Shown: in pieces, positions 8,453 through 19,757 of the stretch | Position numbering within the stretch: the stretch's first letter is position 1 | Layout of the letters: each line of letters begins with the position of its first letter | Source of the DNA: Pseudomonas sp. B20(2017) | Lineage (GTDB): Bacteria; Pseudomonadota; Gammaproteobacteria; Pseudomonadales; Pseudomonadaceae | Assembly: GCF_002113125.1 (NCBI RefSeq) | Contig: NZ_NEJP01000005.1 | Span: forward strand, 130,450-194,449 | Length of the DNA stretch: 64,000 nucleotides | Direction: 5' to 3' | Program-made: the position numbers and the translations under genes | Notes under the pieces: generated by a model | What the model was told of the DNA's origin: nothing | Database searches by the model: none | The model's input: only the letters and a program-made list of their open reading frames with translations

Positions 8453-11400
8453 ATGAACCCGACAGAACAACGTCCGCTGCCCAACGACGCCGACAGAGCT
8501 GCACTCAAGGTCATGGCCACACAGGTGATCACGGCGTGCCCGAGCCTGAACGACACGGCCCGTCAGATTGCCATTGAAGTGCTCGCCAGACATGGCCTTA
8601 CCGGCCTCGACCCCGATCACGTCTATTACCATCGATTCAGAACTGCTCAGAGCCTGTCCACATCATTCACCGGTTGGCAGCATTATGGTGAAAAACCCTA
8701 TGAAAGCCTGACCCTGACGCAACTGGTGATACACCGGTTCCGCGCCACGGATCAGGACAACGCCGACTTGCTCGGTGTATACGGCGGGTTTTACAGCGCA
8801 GGACCTGACTCCGAAAACTTCGATGCAAGCAACGAAGTCCGGCTGCACGGTCACGAGGTGATCAACGACTTCTGGAACCTCAATTTCAGCGAGCGTTACC
8901 GCAACGAGCTGCAGTCGTTCTGGAATCAGCACTCCAGCGAATTCCGCACACTGGCCAAATGCAACTTCCTCGGCAAAGCCGTTGAGGCCCAAGCGCTCGG
9001 CCACCTGAACGACAAGGACTTCCAGACTGCAATCAGCGCGGTCATCGGACCGCTGACCTGGCCCGTGAGCCTGCCAAGTCTGCAAGCCGAGTTCATGCCC
9101 GGCCATGGCCTGCGGGTTTGCGCACTGGATATCGACGGCCGCGTGGCCACCGACATCCTGCGCATCATCGACTCGACCGGCCGGCAAATCCTCTATGTGC
9201 CGGGCGACAACCAACCATTTCATGTGCTGGACACCCCCACTGACATGCACTGGTGGGCCTTGCAACAGCTGAACGAGAAAGCGCCGCGCGAACTGTTCCT
9301 CAAACATTTCTCGCTGGCTGACCGGCACTGGATGACCGAACACATCAGTGACCTGATGAATCGACTGGTCAGCACCTGGGGGCATTCGGATCATCATCTG
9401 ATCAACCGTAACGATCACACGGTCACGGTGGATGCATTCAGCTGGCTGCGTGACTGTGCCCATAGCGCGATGTTCGCCGAAGCGGATCTTTCCCTGACCT
9501 CAAACGCGGATCTGCGCAAGAAACTGTGGATCGGTTATCTGAGCGCCGGCCTGAAAATATTTGGCCCGATGACCGTAGTGGGCTGGCCCGTGGCATTGCC
9601 GGTCATTGGCGCCAGTCTCGCCGACATGGGGCTGAACATTGACAGGGCGGTCAATGGCAGGACTGCCGCGGAACGCAAGGAAGGTGTCCTGGCGGCCATT
9701 TTCAGCGGCATCGACGCGTTGTTTAATATTCCGTTTCTCAAGGGCACAGGCGCACTGGCGGAGCTCGACGTGCCGTCAGAAGCCATCGAAGCAAGCGAAC
9801 TGACAGAAGCCGATACAGCAGCGGAACTGGAGCCAGAACAACCGAATGACATCGTGTCTGTTCTGCCAGAACAGCCCTCGGTCATATCCGAACCAGTGCA
9901 AGCTTCACAAATCCCGCAACGCTTTCAATCCAATGCAATCCTCGACGGTCTTGATCCGGTTACTGAGCCGGGCAAATATCGCGGCATCTACAGACTCGAC
10001 ACCGATCCTCCCTACGCCATCCAGATGAACGACACGGCCTACTGCGTCCGTTACTTCAACGACTCACAGGGTGGCGGATTCTGGGCGATCATCGACCCGG
10101 CCAAACCCAGCCAACTGATCCACGCCATACCCGTGCGCTTGAACAGCGAAGGCCTGTGGGAGCGCATGACTCAACTGGGACTCAAGGGAGGCGGCCAGTG
10201 CCTGGGCAGGCAATGCACCGTCGATGTGGCACTTGAGCTTGATACACGCGAACCCTCGCCCGCTGAGCCGGAGCCGTTGGTCACACAACCTGGACCGTCA
10301 AACCCTGCGCCCAGCGAGCCAACGGCCATCCGATTGGTCAAGACGCCTTACGCAGTCGATCCGCAGCGGGAGTTCGAACTGAGGCGTTGGGCCCTGCAAT
10401 TACGTGAAACCCATATTCAACTGCGAATTGGCCCTGACGGCGGGCTGATCGCTCCGGATCGCTATGCCCTGTATTTCGCCGATAAAGCCCGGGCGCTTCG
10501 GATCTCCGCCAGGCGCTTCTACAAGAATCTGCCATGGGCCAATCTGCCGCCACGCCCGCCGATACCTGCAATTACCTCTTCAATGACCTTCATGGATTTC
10601 GTTGCACAGGCACTCAAGGAAGCGCCCGGCCTGGTGATCGGCGAAACCCCGGGCCGAATCACCAGCATGCGACTGATCATTGAAAACATGCCTGCTCTGG
10701 CGCGCGAAGGCGTCAAGACGCTTTATGTGCGCCGACTGCTCAGCGACTTTGCCCAGGCTGACCTGAATGCATACTTCAAGTCCGGCGTCATGTCCGAGGA
10801 CTTGCAGAAGTACCTGAGTCGCCTCGGTACCGATCCGGCAGGGCAGTTCGACGAACTGGCACTGATCAAAAGCGCCCGAGAAAACGGTATTCGAGTCCAG
10901 GCGACCGATTGCGCGGCCTCCTACAAAAGGCCCGATACGCTCGCACGGCCCGAGGAGCAAATCATGACCAATCACCTGACAGCCGACATCATGTTTATCG
11001 ACAAGAACCTGAATGACGTCGGCAAGTGGGTGGTACTGACAGGCGTGGAAAACACCAATACGTTCAGGGGCGTTGCCGGCATCAGCGAACTGGAAGGCGG
11101 CATCGGTTTGCGCATTGAAGAAGTTGATCCGGGACTGGGCGAACGTGTCTCACCGGACCCAGGCATCGATATAGAACGGGGCCCGCATTCAGAAACGCTG
11201 GTACAACGCGGGACTTTCGATACCCATTACGTCGACGCACTGGTGCAATTGGAAGCGGCCCCGGTCAGCCGAAGCGAACTGCAAATACACCGACTGCTGT
11301 ATCGCGCGGGCATGTATGTTTTCGAACGTTCGCAAGGTACCTATCGGTTGTTCCACAGAAGTCTGAACGGCGAGATTGTACAAACCCCTGTCCAGACCTT

Positions 11401-11533
11401 CGCAGACGGGCGCTATTACATTGATCGCCCGTCCTGGGGTCCGGTACACCGCGTCGCCTACGATAATCTAGAGCAGTTATCCAGCGCACTGAAACAGATG
11501 GGGCTGCAACTGCAAAGCCGCCTTCCCCACTGA
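8453..11533 (+). CDS. Large dermonecrotic-toxin-type protein (DUF6543 plus Tiki/EreA-like C-terminal region)
   Basis: A 1026-residue protein. Residues about 60-310 resemble the DUF6543 'dermonecrotic toxin' domain common in Pseudomonas (motifs FWNQHSSEFRTLAKCNFL and GRQILYVPG). A hydrophobic stretch near 355-435 could be a membrane or translocation region, followed by an acidic Glu-rich linker. Residues about 720-895 resemble the C-terminal region of Pasteurella-toxin-like proteins, related to the Tiki/EreA/ChaN fold (VIGETPGR, DCAASYK, NTNTFRGVAGISELEGG). Several residues I expect in active relatives are replaced; see findings. There is no N-terminal signal peptide, so export would need another route. 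I chose ATG 8453 with AAGGA upstream; in-frame starts at 8354 and 8390 are possible. A terminator follows. Confidence 0.7.
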   Translation: MNPTEQRPLPNDADRAALKVMATQVITACPSLNDTARQIAIEVLARHGLTGLDPDHVYYHRFRTAQSLSTSFTGWQHYGEKPYESLTLTQLVIHRFRATDQDNADLLGVYGGFYSAGPDSENFDASNEVRLHGHEVINDFWNLNFSERYRNELQSFWNQHSSEFRTLAKCNFLGKAVEAQALGHLNDKDFQTAISAVIGPLTWPVSLPSLQAEFMPGHGLRVCALDIDGRVATDILRIIDSTGRQILYVPGDNQPFHVLDTPTDMHWWALQQLNEKAPRELFLKHFSLADRHWMTEHISDLMNRLVSTWGHSDHHLINRNDHTVTVDAFSWLRDCAHSAMFAEADLSLTSNADLRKKLWIGYLSAGLKIFGPMTVVGWPVALPVIGASLADMGLNIDRAVNGRTAAERKEGVLAAIFSGIDALFNIPFLKGTGALAELDVPSEAIEASELTEADTAAELEPEQPNDIVSVLPEQPSVISEPVQASQIPQRFQSNAILDGLDPVTEPGKYRGIYRLDTDPPYAIQMNDTAYCVRYFNDSQGGGFWAIIDPAKPSQLIHAIPVRLNSEGLWERMTQLGLKGGGQCLGRQCTVDVALELDTREPSPAEPEPLVTQPGPSNPAPSEPTAIRLVKTPYAVDPQREFELRRWALQLRETHIQLRIGPDGGLIAPDRYALYFADKARALRISARRFYKNLPWANLPPRPPIPAITSSMTFMDFVAQALKEAPGLVIGETPGRITSMRLIIENMPALAREGVKTLYVRRLLSDFAQADLNAYFKSGVMSEDLQKYLSRLGTDPAGQFDELALIKSARENGIRVQATDCAASYKRPDTLARPEEQIMTNHLTADIMFIDKNLNDVGKWVVLTGVENTNTFRGVAGISELEGGIGLRIEEVDPGLGERVSPDPGIDIERGPHSETLVQRGTFDTHYVDALVQLEAAPVSRSELQIHRLLYRAGMYVFERSQGTYRLFHRSLNGEIVQTPVQTFADGRYYIDRPSWGPVHRVAYDNLEQLSSALKQMGLQLQSRLPH

Positions 11534-11552
11534 CCTGCCCATTGCCACAAAC

Positions 11553-11584
11553 AAAAAAACCCTGGCCGAAGCCAGGGTTTTTCA
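11553..11584. terminator. Bidirectional terminator between the toxin gene and guaA
   Basis: The stem AACCCTGGC/GCCAGGGTT with loop CGAA is flanked by an A-run on the left and a T-run on the right. It can therefore end transcripts from both convergent genes. Confidence 0.85.
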
Positions 11585-11612
11585 TTGCATCAATACAACC
11601 GGTGTCGCGGGA

Positions 11613-13190
11613 TCATTCCCACTCAATCGTCGCCGGCGGCTTGCTCGACACGTCGTAAGTAACGCGCGAAATACCTTCGATTTCATTGATGATGCGGCCG
11701 GAAACGGTTTCCAGCAGTTCGTAAGGCAGGTGTGCCCAACGTGCGGTCATGAAGTCGATGGTTTCCACGGCACGCAGGGCAACGACCCAGGCGTAACGAC
11801 GGCCGTCGCCGACCACGCCAACCGATTTCACCGGCTGGAACACTACGAAGGCCTGGCTGACCTTGTGGTACCAGTCGGCCTTGCGCAGTTCTTCGATGAA
11901 GATGTGGTCGGCGCGACGCAGCAGGTCGGCGTATTCCTTCTTCACTTCGCCGAGGATGCGCACGCCCAGGCCCGGGCCCGGGAACGGGTGACGGTAGACC
12001 ATGTCGTACGGCAGGCCCAGTTCCAGGCCCAGACGACGGACTTCGTCCTTGAACAGTTCGCGCAGAGGCTCGACCAGTTTCAGGTTCATCTCTTCCGGCA
12101 GGCCGCCCACGTTGTGGTGCGACTTGATCACGTGGGCCTTGCCGCTTTTCGCGCCAGCCGACTCGATCACGTCCGGGTAAATGGTGCCCTGAGCGAGGTA
12201 CTTGATGTTGTCCAGCTTGCAGGATTCGGCATCGAACACGTCGATGAAGGTACGGCCGATGATCTTGCGCTTCTTCTCTGGATCGGCTTCGCCGGCCAGG
12301 TTGTTCAGGAACTGGTCTTCCGCGTTGGCGCGGATCACCTTGACGCCCATGTTCTCGGCGAACATGGCCATAACCTGTTCACCTTCGTGCAGACGCAGCA
12401 GGCCGTTGTCGACGAAGACGCAGGTCAGTTGATCACCGATGGCCTTGTGCAGCAGCGCCGCAACTACCGAGGAGTCCACACCGCCGGACAGACCCAGCAA
12501 CACGTTGTCGGTACCGACCTGTGCGCGGATGTTGGCGATGGCGTCTTCGGCGATCTTCGACGGAGTCCACAGGGCTTCACAGCCGCAGATGTCGAGAACG
12601 AAGCGCGACAGGATGCGACCGCCCTGCTTGGTGTGGGTCACTTCCGGGTGGAACTGCACGCCGTAGTAAGCGCGCTCGTCGTTGAACATGCCGGCGATCG
12701 GGCAGCTCGGGGTGCTGGCCAGGATGTGGAAATCGCTTGGCATCCTGGTGACCTTGTCACCGTGGCTCATCCACACGTCGAGGCCGAACAGGCCGTCGGC
12801 GTCGATGTGGTCTTCGATGCCGTCGAGCAGGCGGCTCTTGCCGACCACGTCAACGCGGGCATAACCGAACTCACGCAGTTCGGAGCCTTCAACCTTGCCG
12901 CCCAGTTGCTCGGCCATGGTCTGCATGCCGTAGCAGATACCGAAGACCGGAACACCCAGGTCGAACACCGCTTGCGGGCAGCGCGGGCTGTTGGCTTCGT
13001 GCACGGACTCGGGACCGCCGGCGAGGATCACGCCTTTTGGCGCGAATTCGCGGATCGCATCTTCGTCCATGTCGAACGGGTGCAGTTCGCAGTACACACC
13101 GATCTCGCGCACGCGGCGGGCGATCAGTTGGGTGTATTGCGAACCGAAGTCGAGGATCAGGATGCGGTGAGCGTGAATGTCGAGGGCCAT
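11613..13190 (-). CDS. guaA: GMP synthase (glutamine-hydrolysing)
   Basis: A 525-residue cytoplasmic enzyme that converts XMP to GMP with glutamine and ATP. An N-terminal class I amidotransferase domain carries the catalytic cysteine in GICYGMQ and the catalytic His-Glu in FHPEV. The ATP-pyrophosphatase domain begins with the P-loop [10 protein letters not shown], and the C-terminal dimerisation domain ends PPATIEWE. Length equals the usual 525. It lies 100 bases downstream of guaB and completes the guanine branch. Confidence 0.97.
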   Translation of the reverse strand: MALDIHAHRILILDFGSQYTQLIARRVREIGVYCELHPFDMDEDAIREFAPKGVILAGGPESVHEANSPRCPQAVFDLGVPVFGICYGMQTMAEQLGGKVEGSELREFGYARVDVVGKSRLLDGIEDHIDADGLFGLDVWMSHGDKVTRMPSDFHILASTPSCPIAGMFNDERAYYGVQFHPEVTHTKQGGRILSRFVLDICGCEALWTPSKIAEDAIANIRAQVGTDNVLLGLSGGVDSSVVAALLHKAIGDQLTCVFVDNGLLRLHEGEQVMAMFAENMGVKVIRANAEDQFLNNLAGEADPEKKRKIIGRTFIDVFDAESCKLDNIKYLAQGTIYPDVIESAGAKSGKAHVIKSHHNVGGLPEEMNLKLVEPLRELFKDEVRRLGLELGLPYDMVYRHPFPGPGLGVRILGEVKKEYADLLRRADHIFIEELRKADWYHKVSQAFVVFQPVKSVGVVGDGRRYAWVVALRAVETIDFMTARWAHLPYELLETVSGRIINEIEGISRVTYDVSSKPPATIEWE

Positions 13191-13243
13191 GATTCAGTCT
13201 CGTCTAAGTAATTCAGAAACAGTCTTTGATTCAGAAACGACTC

Positions 13244-13264
13244 GGGGCTGAATAAAACAGCCCC
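13244..13264 (-). other. Stem-loop in the guaB-guaA gap
   Basis: GGGGCTG and CAGCCCC flank a 7-base A-rich loop. No T-run follows on the minus strand, so it is more likely an RNA stability or processing element than a terminator. The flanking sequence repeats GATTCAG twice. Confidence 0.45.
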
Positions 13265-13290
13265 GGTCATTTAACGTTTTGCTTGAAGCC

Positions 13291-14838
<1,548 letters not shown>

Positions 14839-14875
14839 TTATATCAATGTTGCTGATGTACGGGAAAAACGCCCC

Positions 14876-15424
14876 CTACAACTCGACCTTGACCCAGCTC
14901 ACCGGCTGATCCAGCCAGTCGGCGAATTCGTCGATGAAACTCTGCTTGAACCCCGCTTCCAGCCAGTTGTTGAAGATGAAGCCGAGGTTGGAAAACCCGC
15001 ATTCCTGCAAATACAGAAAACCGTTGATGTCGTCTTCATGCCCGCATTCAGGGCAGGTGAAGTTGTCGGTGCGGCCCGGCATCCAGTCTTCCAGGCTTTC
15101 GAACAGCGCTTCGCCAATCTCCTGGCGGCACTCGGCGCAACCGGCTTCTTCGAGAAAACCCTTGGCCGGGGTGTAGATGCAGCGCTTGGTGATGACTTCC
15201 AGCCCATTGATCGGCTCACCGAACGGCAGCGCCTCGGGGTGCAGCACCACCGCGCGGGCACCATCGGCGATGGCGTAGGCCATGCGGTTGCCGGTGCGTC
15301 CGCAGGTACTCAGCTCTTCCTTGACGATGTTCTTGCGCACCAGCCAGCGCAGGATCGCCCGGGCCCGGGGCTCGTGCACCGGCAGGTTGGAGATTTTCGG
15401 GACGATGATGCTTTGGGAATTCAT
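14876..15424 (-). CDS. Conserved hypothetical protein with zinc-ribbon-like cysteines
   Basis: A 182-residue soluble protein with no signal peptide. Two CxxC pairs, CAECRQE and CPECGHED about 30 residues apart, suggest a structural zinc site. I recognise the sequence only as a protein conserved in Pseudomonas, sometimes carrying an uninformative label such as 'sugar ABC transporter ATPase' that nothing here supports (no Walker motifs). It lies upstream of guaB on the same strand, separated by the guaB promoter. Function is unknown. Confidence 0.7.
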   Translation of the reverse strand: MNSQSIIVPKISNLPVHEPRARAILRWLVRKNIVKEELSTCGRTGNRMAYAIADGARAVVLHPEALPFGEPINGLEVITKRCIYTPAKGFLEEAGCAECRQEIGEALFESLEDWMPGRTDNFTCPECGHEDDINGFLYLQECGFSNLGFIFNNWLEAGFKQSFIDEFADWLDQPVSWVKVEL

Positions 15425-15453
15425 GAAAAGTCCTGCGGTATGGCTTCTGACGC

Positions 15454-15546
15454 CTTCGCGGGCAAGCCCGCTCCCACAAGGTTCTCAGTCGCTCACACAT
15501 CCTGTGTACATCTGAGAAATCTGTGGGAGCGGGCTTGCCCGCGAAG
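15454..15546. repeat. REP-type inverted pair (REPIN-like)
   Basis: Arms 15454-15478 and 15522-15546 are reverse complements with core TGTGGGAGCGGGCTTGCCCG, 43 bases apart, between two minus-strand genes. Confidence 0.85.
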
Positions 15547-15587
15547 AGGCTCTAAAGGCCGGCAGCTTAATCCCTGAGACAATCCGG

Positions 15588-16355
15588 TCAAGTGCTTAAA
15601 TAGCGACCGATCAGCGCAATCCCGCTCGCCAGCACCAGCCAGGTCACCAACCGCACGAAAGCCTCGCGGGACAGGCGCATGGTCAAACGCCGCCCAATCC
15701 ACAAACCCAGCGCCATCGCCGGCAACAGGCACAGTGCAAGCATCAACAAGGGTAGCTCGGCATACACCCCGGCGATGGCAAACAGGCTCAAACGCACCAC
15801 CGTGCTGCAACTGATCAGCGCACTTTGCGTGGCCCGGGCTGCGTCTTTGGGCAGTCGGCTGTTGAGGTAGATCGCATAAAGAAAGCCGCCACTGCCGAAC
15901 AACGCCCCGAACAACCCGCCTACCGTGCCCATCGGCAACGCCCACCCGGCCGACAACTGCGCCGGCCGCGCCTTTATCCACAAGCTGTAAATCGCGTAGG
16001 CACTGATAAACAACCCCATCAGCAGCAACAGCAGATCGGACTTGAGGTTGAGCAGAAAGATCACCCCCAGCGTGCACCCCACCGCCATGCACGGCAGCAG
16101 CCGCAGCAATTCCGGTTTCGCCACGTCGCGCCGCGACGGGAGCAAGTTGCCGAACGCCGCGACGAAATCCAGCAATACCAACAACGGCACGATCTTCGAC
16201 AGCGGCATGAACAGAATCAGGATCGGCCCGGCCACCAATGCGGTGCCGAAACCGGCAATCCCGAACACGATGTACGCCAGCGCGACGGCCAGCCCGATCA
16301 CCGCCCAGCCCTGCGCGCCCCACGACCATTCGCTCAACAACCCCGCCACACTCAT
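15588..16355 (-). CDS. TSUP (TauE/SafE) family membrane transporter
   Basis: A 255-residue integral membrane protein with about eight hydrophobic segments. The N-terminal repeat contains YIVFGIAGFGTALVAGP and a second Gly-rich segment contains GGLFGALFGSGGFLYAIY; these paired repeats mark the TauE/SafE family, which exports or takes up organosulfur compounds, sulfite or similar anions. The start is ATG 16355 with GGAAG upstream. It is divergent from a LysR-type gene about 100 bases away, which probably regulates it. The substrate cannot be inferred. Confidence 0.82.
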   Translation of the reverse strand: MSVAGLLSEWSWGAQGWAVIGLAVALAYIVFGIAGFGTALVAGPILILFMPLSKIVPLLVLLDFVAAFGNLLPSRRDVAKPELLRLLPCMAVGCTLGVIFLLNLKSDLLLLLMGLFISAYAIYSLWIKARPAQLSAGWALPMGTVGGLFGALFGSGGFLYAIYLNSRLPKDAARATQSALISCSTVVRLSLFAIAGVYAELPLLMLALCLLPAMALGLWIGRRLTMRLSREAFVRLVTWLVLASGIALIGRYLST

Positions 16356-16455
16356 TCGCTCGCTTCCTTTATAAGCCTGCGATGACTTTAGCCAGCGCCG
16401 AGGGTTGCGACTAATATCATCGAAATCGCCAAGCCATCTCGAAAAGGCATGCCTC

Positions 16456-17343
16456 GTGCTTTCAACCCGTCAATTACGCTACTTCGTGGAAATCGCCGAG
16501 AGCGGCAGCTTCAGCGCCGCGGCCGAACGACTGTTCATCGCTCAATCGGCCTTGAGCCGGCAGATCAAGGACATGGAAACCCGCCTGCAAACGCCGCTGT
16601 TCGAACGCACCGCGCGCCAGCCCCGGCTCACCGCCGCCGGCGAAGCGTTCCTGCCCCGGGCGAGAAACCTGCTCAATGAGTTGAACAAGGCCAGCACCCT
16701 GGCCACGGAAATCGGCCTGGGCCAGCGCGGCACCTTGCGCCTGAGCCACTCCAGCACCGTACCGATCAGCGGCCGATTGTTGCGCGACATGAGCACTTAC
16801 CTCGAGCAACAGCCCGGCGTTTCGCTGGACATCGGCACGCTCTCCTCTGAGGTACAACTTGAAGAACTGGCCGAGGGACGGCTCGATATCGGCCTTCTGC
16901 GTCTGCCGGTATTGCGTCAACGCGAGGGTGTTCAGATTGTGCCGCTCTACACCGAGCGTTTGCTGCTTGCAGTGCCGGCGGATCATCGACTGGCGTTGAC
17001 GGAGGCGGTCGATCTGGCGCAATTGAAGGACGAAGCGTTCATCTCCATCCCGCATCCGCAGCGCGGCGGGCTGAGTTATTTGTGCGCCGACCTGTGCATG
17101 CGTCACGGTTTCTTTCCCCAGGCCGCTCGGGTGATGTCGCGCAAGACCACACAACTGCAGTTGATCCAGGCGGGATTCGGCATTGCTCTGCTGCCGGAAT
17201 CAATGCAGGACATCGCGCCCGCCGGGGTGAGATTTCTGCCGCTGACTGGCGATTGCCAGAGCACCGTCGCCCTCGCCTCTCGGCAAAATCCCACAGCTCT
17301 GGTGCAACACTTCCTCCAGACATTCACCGGCGAATGCCTTTAA
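16456..17343 (+). CDS. LysR-type transcriptional regulator
   Basis: A 295-residue regulator with an N-terminal winged helix (RQLRYFVEIAESGSFSAAAE, then QSALSRQIKDMETRL at about 30-44) and a periplasmic-binding-like effector domain from about 90. I chose GTG 16456 (AAAAGG nearby), which gives a standard LysR N-terminus; the frame is open from 16405. It is transcribed away from the TSUP gene, its likely target, and ends 10 bases before xseA. Confidence 0.85.
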   Translation: MLSTRQLRYFVEIAESGSFSAAAERLFIAQSALSRQIKDMETRLQTPLFERTARQPRLTAAGEAFLPRARNLLNELNKASTLATEIGLGQRGTLRLSHSSTVPISGRLLRDMSTYLEQQPGVSLDIGTLSSEVQLEELAEGRLDIGLLRLPVLRQREGVQIVPLYTERLLLAVPADHRLALTEAVDLAQLKDEAFISIPHPQRGGLSYLCADLCMRHGFFPQAARVMSRKTTQLQLIQAGFGIALLPESMQDIAPAGVRFLPLTGDCQSTVALASRQNPTALVQHFLQTFTGECL

Positions 17344-17353
17344 ACTGCGATCC

Positions 17354-18733
17354 ATGATTAAAGATCCCTTTGCAAGACTCGGCCTGGACCGCGAAGTCCT
17401 GACCGTCAGCCAGCTCAACGGCCGCGCGCGGGTGTTGCTCGAAGACGTGTTCAGCAACATCTGGGTCGAAGGCGAAATCTCCAACCTCGCCCGCCCGGCG
17501 TCCGGCCACGTGTATTTCACGCTCAAGGACAGCGGCGCGCAGGTGCGTTGCGCGCTGTTCCGCCAGAATGCTGCGCGGGTGCGTCAGGCGCTGAAGGATG
17601 GCCTGGCGGTCAAGGTACGCGGGAAGGTCTCGCTGTTCGAAGGGCGTGGCGACTATCAACTGATCCTCGATACCGTGGAGCCTGCCGGTGACGGCGCCCT
17701 GCGTCTTGCTTTCGATGCCTTGAAGGAAAAGCTCAGCGCCGAAGGTCTGTTCAGCGCCGAGCGCAAGGTGCCGCTGCCGGCGCATCCGCAGCGCATCGGC
17801 ATCATCAGTTCACCGACCGGCGCGGTGATTCGCGACATCATCAGCGTGTTCCGCCGCCGCGCGCCGCAAGTGCAGCTGACGCTGATTCCGACTGCCGTTC
17901 AGGGCCGTGAAGCCACCGCACAGATCGTCCGCGCCCTGAAACTGGCGGATGCCCGCGGTTTCGACGCGCTGATCCTGGCCCGTGGCGGCGGCTCGCTGGA
18001 AGATCTCTGGTGTTTCAACGAAGAAGCCGTGGCCCGGGCGGTGGATGCCTGTGTGACGCCAATCGTCAGTGCGGTCGGCCATGAAACCGATGTGTCGATC
18101 AGCGACTTCGTGGCGGATGTGCGCGCCCCTACACCGTCCGCCGCTGCTGAACTGCTTGCCCCGGATTCCAGCCATCTGATCCGGCAGGTCGAAAGCCTGC
18201 ATCGCCGACTGGTGATGCGCATGCGTGATCGCCTGATGCGTGATCGATTGCGCCTGGAAGGCATGACCCGCCGCTTGCGCCATCCCGGCGAGCGTTTGCG
18301 CCAGCAGGCACAGCGTCTGGATGACCTGGACATGCGCATGCGCCGCGCCTTCGAGCGCCAGCTCAATACCCGTCGCGAACGCCTGATCCGTCTGGAAACC
18401 CGCCTCGCCGGGCAACACCCGGGACGCCAACTGGCCCTGTTGCGCCAGCGCCTCGACAGTCTCGCTGAACGCCTGCCACGCGCCATGAACGAAGGCCTGA
18501 AACGCCGTCGACTGCAGTTGCAAAGCCAGATGCAAACTCTGCACGTGGTCAGCCCGCTGGCGACCCTCGGTCGTGGCTACAGCATTCTGCTGGATGAGCG
18601 CGGCAACGCGATTCGTAACGCCGCGCAGACCCACACCGGCCAGCGCCTCAAGGCCAGACTGGGCGAAGGCGAACTGCAAGTGCGCGTCGAGGACAATCAC
18701 CTGACGCCTGTCACTCTCTCTTTACTGGACTGA
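17354..18733 (+). CDS. xseA: Exodeoxyribonuclease VII large subunit
   Basis: A 459-residue subunit of the single-strand DNA exonuclease that pairs with the small subunit XseB (not in this window). An N-terminal OB-fold (SQLNGRARVLLEDVFSNIWV, ISNLARPASGHVYFTLKD) is followed by the catalytic core, with GIISSPTGAVIRDI, ARGGGSLEDLW and VSAVGHETDVSISDFVADVRAPTPSAAAE, and a long Arg-rich coiled coil to the C-terminus. Length is usual for the family. It sits between the LysR gene and an M23 peptidase gene that starts 3 bases after its stop. Confidence 0.95.
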   Translation: MIKDPFARLGLDREVLTVSQLNGRARVLLEDVFSNIWVEGEISNLARPASGHVYFTLKDSGAQVRCALFRQNAARVRQALKDGLAVKVRGKVSLFEGRGDYQLILDTVEPAGDGALRLAFDALKEKLSAEGLFSAERKVPLPAHPQRIGIISSPTGAVIRDIISVFRRRAPQVQLTLIPTAVQGREATAQIVRALKLADARGFDALILARGGGSLEDLWCFNEEAVARAVDACVTPIVSAVGHETDVSISDFVADVRAPTPSAAAELLAPDSSHLIRQVESLHRRLVMRMRDRLMRDRLRLEGMTRRLRHPGERLRQQAQRLDDLDMRMRRAFERQLNTRRERLIRLETRLAGQHPGRQLALLRQRLDSLAERLPRAMNEGLKRRRLQLQSQMQTLHVVSPLATLGRGYSILLDERGNAIRNAAQTHTGQRLKARLGEGELQVRVEDNHLTPVTLSLLD

Positions 18734-18736
18734 TCC

Positions 18737-19558
18737 ATGCCGCGCTTTCTCGCTCCGCTGCTGTTGCTGTGCCTGACCTTCAACGCCCACGCCGACAGTT
18801 ACATCACCCGCCTGCTGAACAAACCGGTGCCGGGCGGCGTGGCGGTCGTCGATCTGGGCACCGCTGCGCAAGCGCCAAAAGCCACGTATCAGGGCAAACC
18901 GGTGCTGGTGGTCAAGGAACAGAACAACTGGCTGGCGATTGTCGGCGTTCCGTTGACCGTCAAACCCGGCGTGCAACAGATCAGCAGTGGCGCCCGTAAC
19001 CTCAATTTCAGTGTCGGCAACAAGAAATACCCGGAACAGCACATCACCCTGAAGAACACCCAGCAGGTCAATCCGAACCCGGCCAATCTCAAGCGCATCG
19101 AGGGCGAGCTGGCCGAGCAGATCAAGGCCTATCGCAGTTTCAGCCCGAACACCCCGAGCAACCTGCTGCTGGACAAACCGGTCAACGGGCCACTGTCGAG
19201 CAAGTTCGGCGTGCGCCGTTTCTTCAACGGTGAAGAGCGCAATCCGCACGCAGGCCTCGACTTCGCAGTGCCGGCCGGCACGCCGATCAAGACCCCGGCG
19301 GCGGGCAAGGTAATCCTGATCGGCAACTACTTCTTCAATGGCAACACCGTGTTCGTCGACCACGGCCAGGGCTTCATCAGCATGTTCTGCCATATGTCGA
19401 AGATTGACGTGCAGAACGGCCAGCAACTGGCGCGCGGCGCGGTGGTTGGCAAGGTGGGCGCTACAGGTCGGGCGACCGGCCCGCACATGCACTGGAACGT
19501 CAGCCTGAACGATACGCGGGTCGATCCGGCGATTTTCATCGGGGCTTTCCAGCCCTGA
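18737..19558 (+). CDS. Periplasmic M23 (LytM) family peptidoglycan endopeptidase
   Basis: A 273-residue exported protein. The signal peptide is about 19 residues (ends FNAHA). A beta-rich N-terminal domain (about 20-130) is followed by an M23 metallopeptidase domain with zinc motifs HAGLDF and HMHW, both intact, so a catalytically active DD-endopeptidase is expected rather than a divisome activator. It starts 3 bases after the xseA stop and is probably translated from the same message, although the functions are unrelated. Confidence 0.88.
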   Translation: MPRFLAPLLLLCLTFNAHADSYITRLLNKPVPGGVAVVDLGTAAQAPKATYQGKPVLVVKEQNNWLAIVGVPLTVKPGVQQISSGARNLNFSVGNKKYPEQHITLKNTQQVNPNPANLKRIEGELAEQIKAYRSFSPNTPSNLLLDKPVNGPLSSKFGVRRFFNGEERNPHAGLDFAVPAGTPIKTPAAGKVILIGNYFFNGNTVFVDHGQGFISMFCHMSKIDVQNGQQLARGAVVGKVGATGRATGPHMHWNVSLNDTRVDPAIFIGAFQP

Positions 19559-19580
19559 TTTGCGGTGAGGCGACTGGCCT

Positions 19581-19608
19581 CATCGCGAGCAGGCTCGCTC
19601 CCACAGGG
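19581..19608. repeat. Single REP-type half element
   Basis: CATCGCGAGCAGGCTCGCTCCCACA resembles one arm of the inverted pairs, but has AGGCTCG in place of AAGCCCG and no inverted partner nearby. The stretch 19559-19924 otherwise holds only the short upstream ORF described next. Confidence 0.65.
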
Positions 19609-19757
19609 ATTGCGCACGACGAACGGACTGCGCAATCTCTGCAAACATTCACTTTGATTCAGAGAATAAAATCTCGGAAAAAACCGCTTTCCGGGTATTC
19701 CTCTCAATTTTTTTCGACTGCTTGCCATCCTCATCCCCCGCGGTTAGGGTTGAAGGC

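Noticed and set aside
11730..13211. Long plus-strand frame opposite guaA
   Set aside because: It mirrors the codon pattern of guaA; GMP synthase motifs are complete on the other strand.
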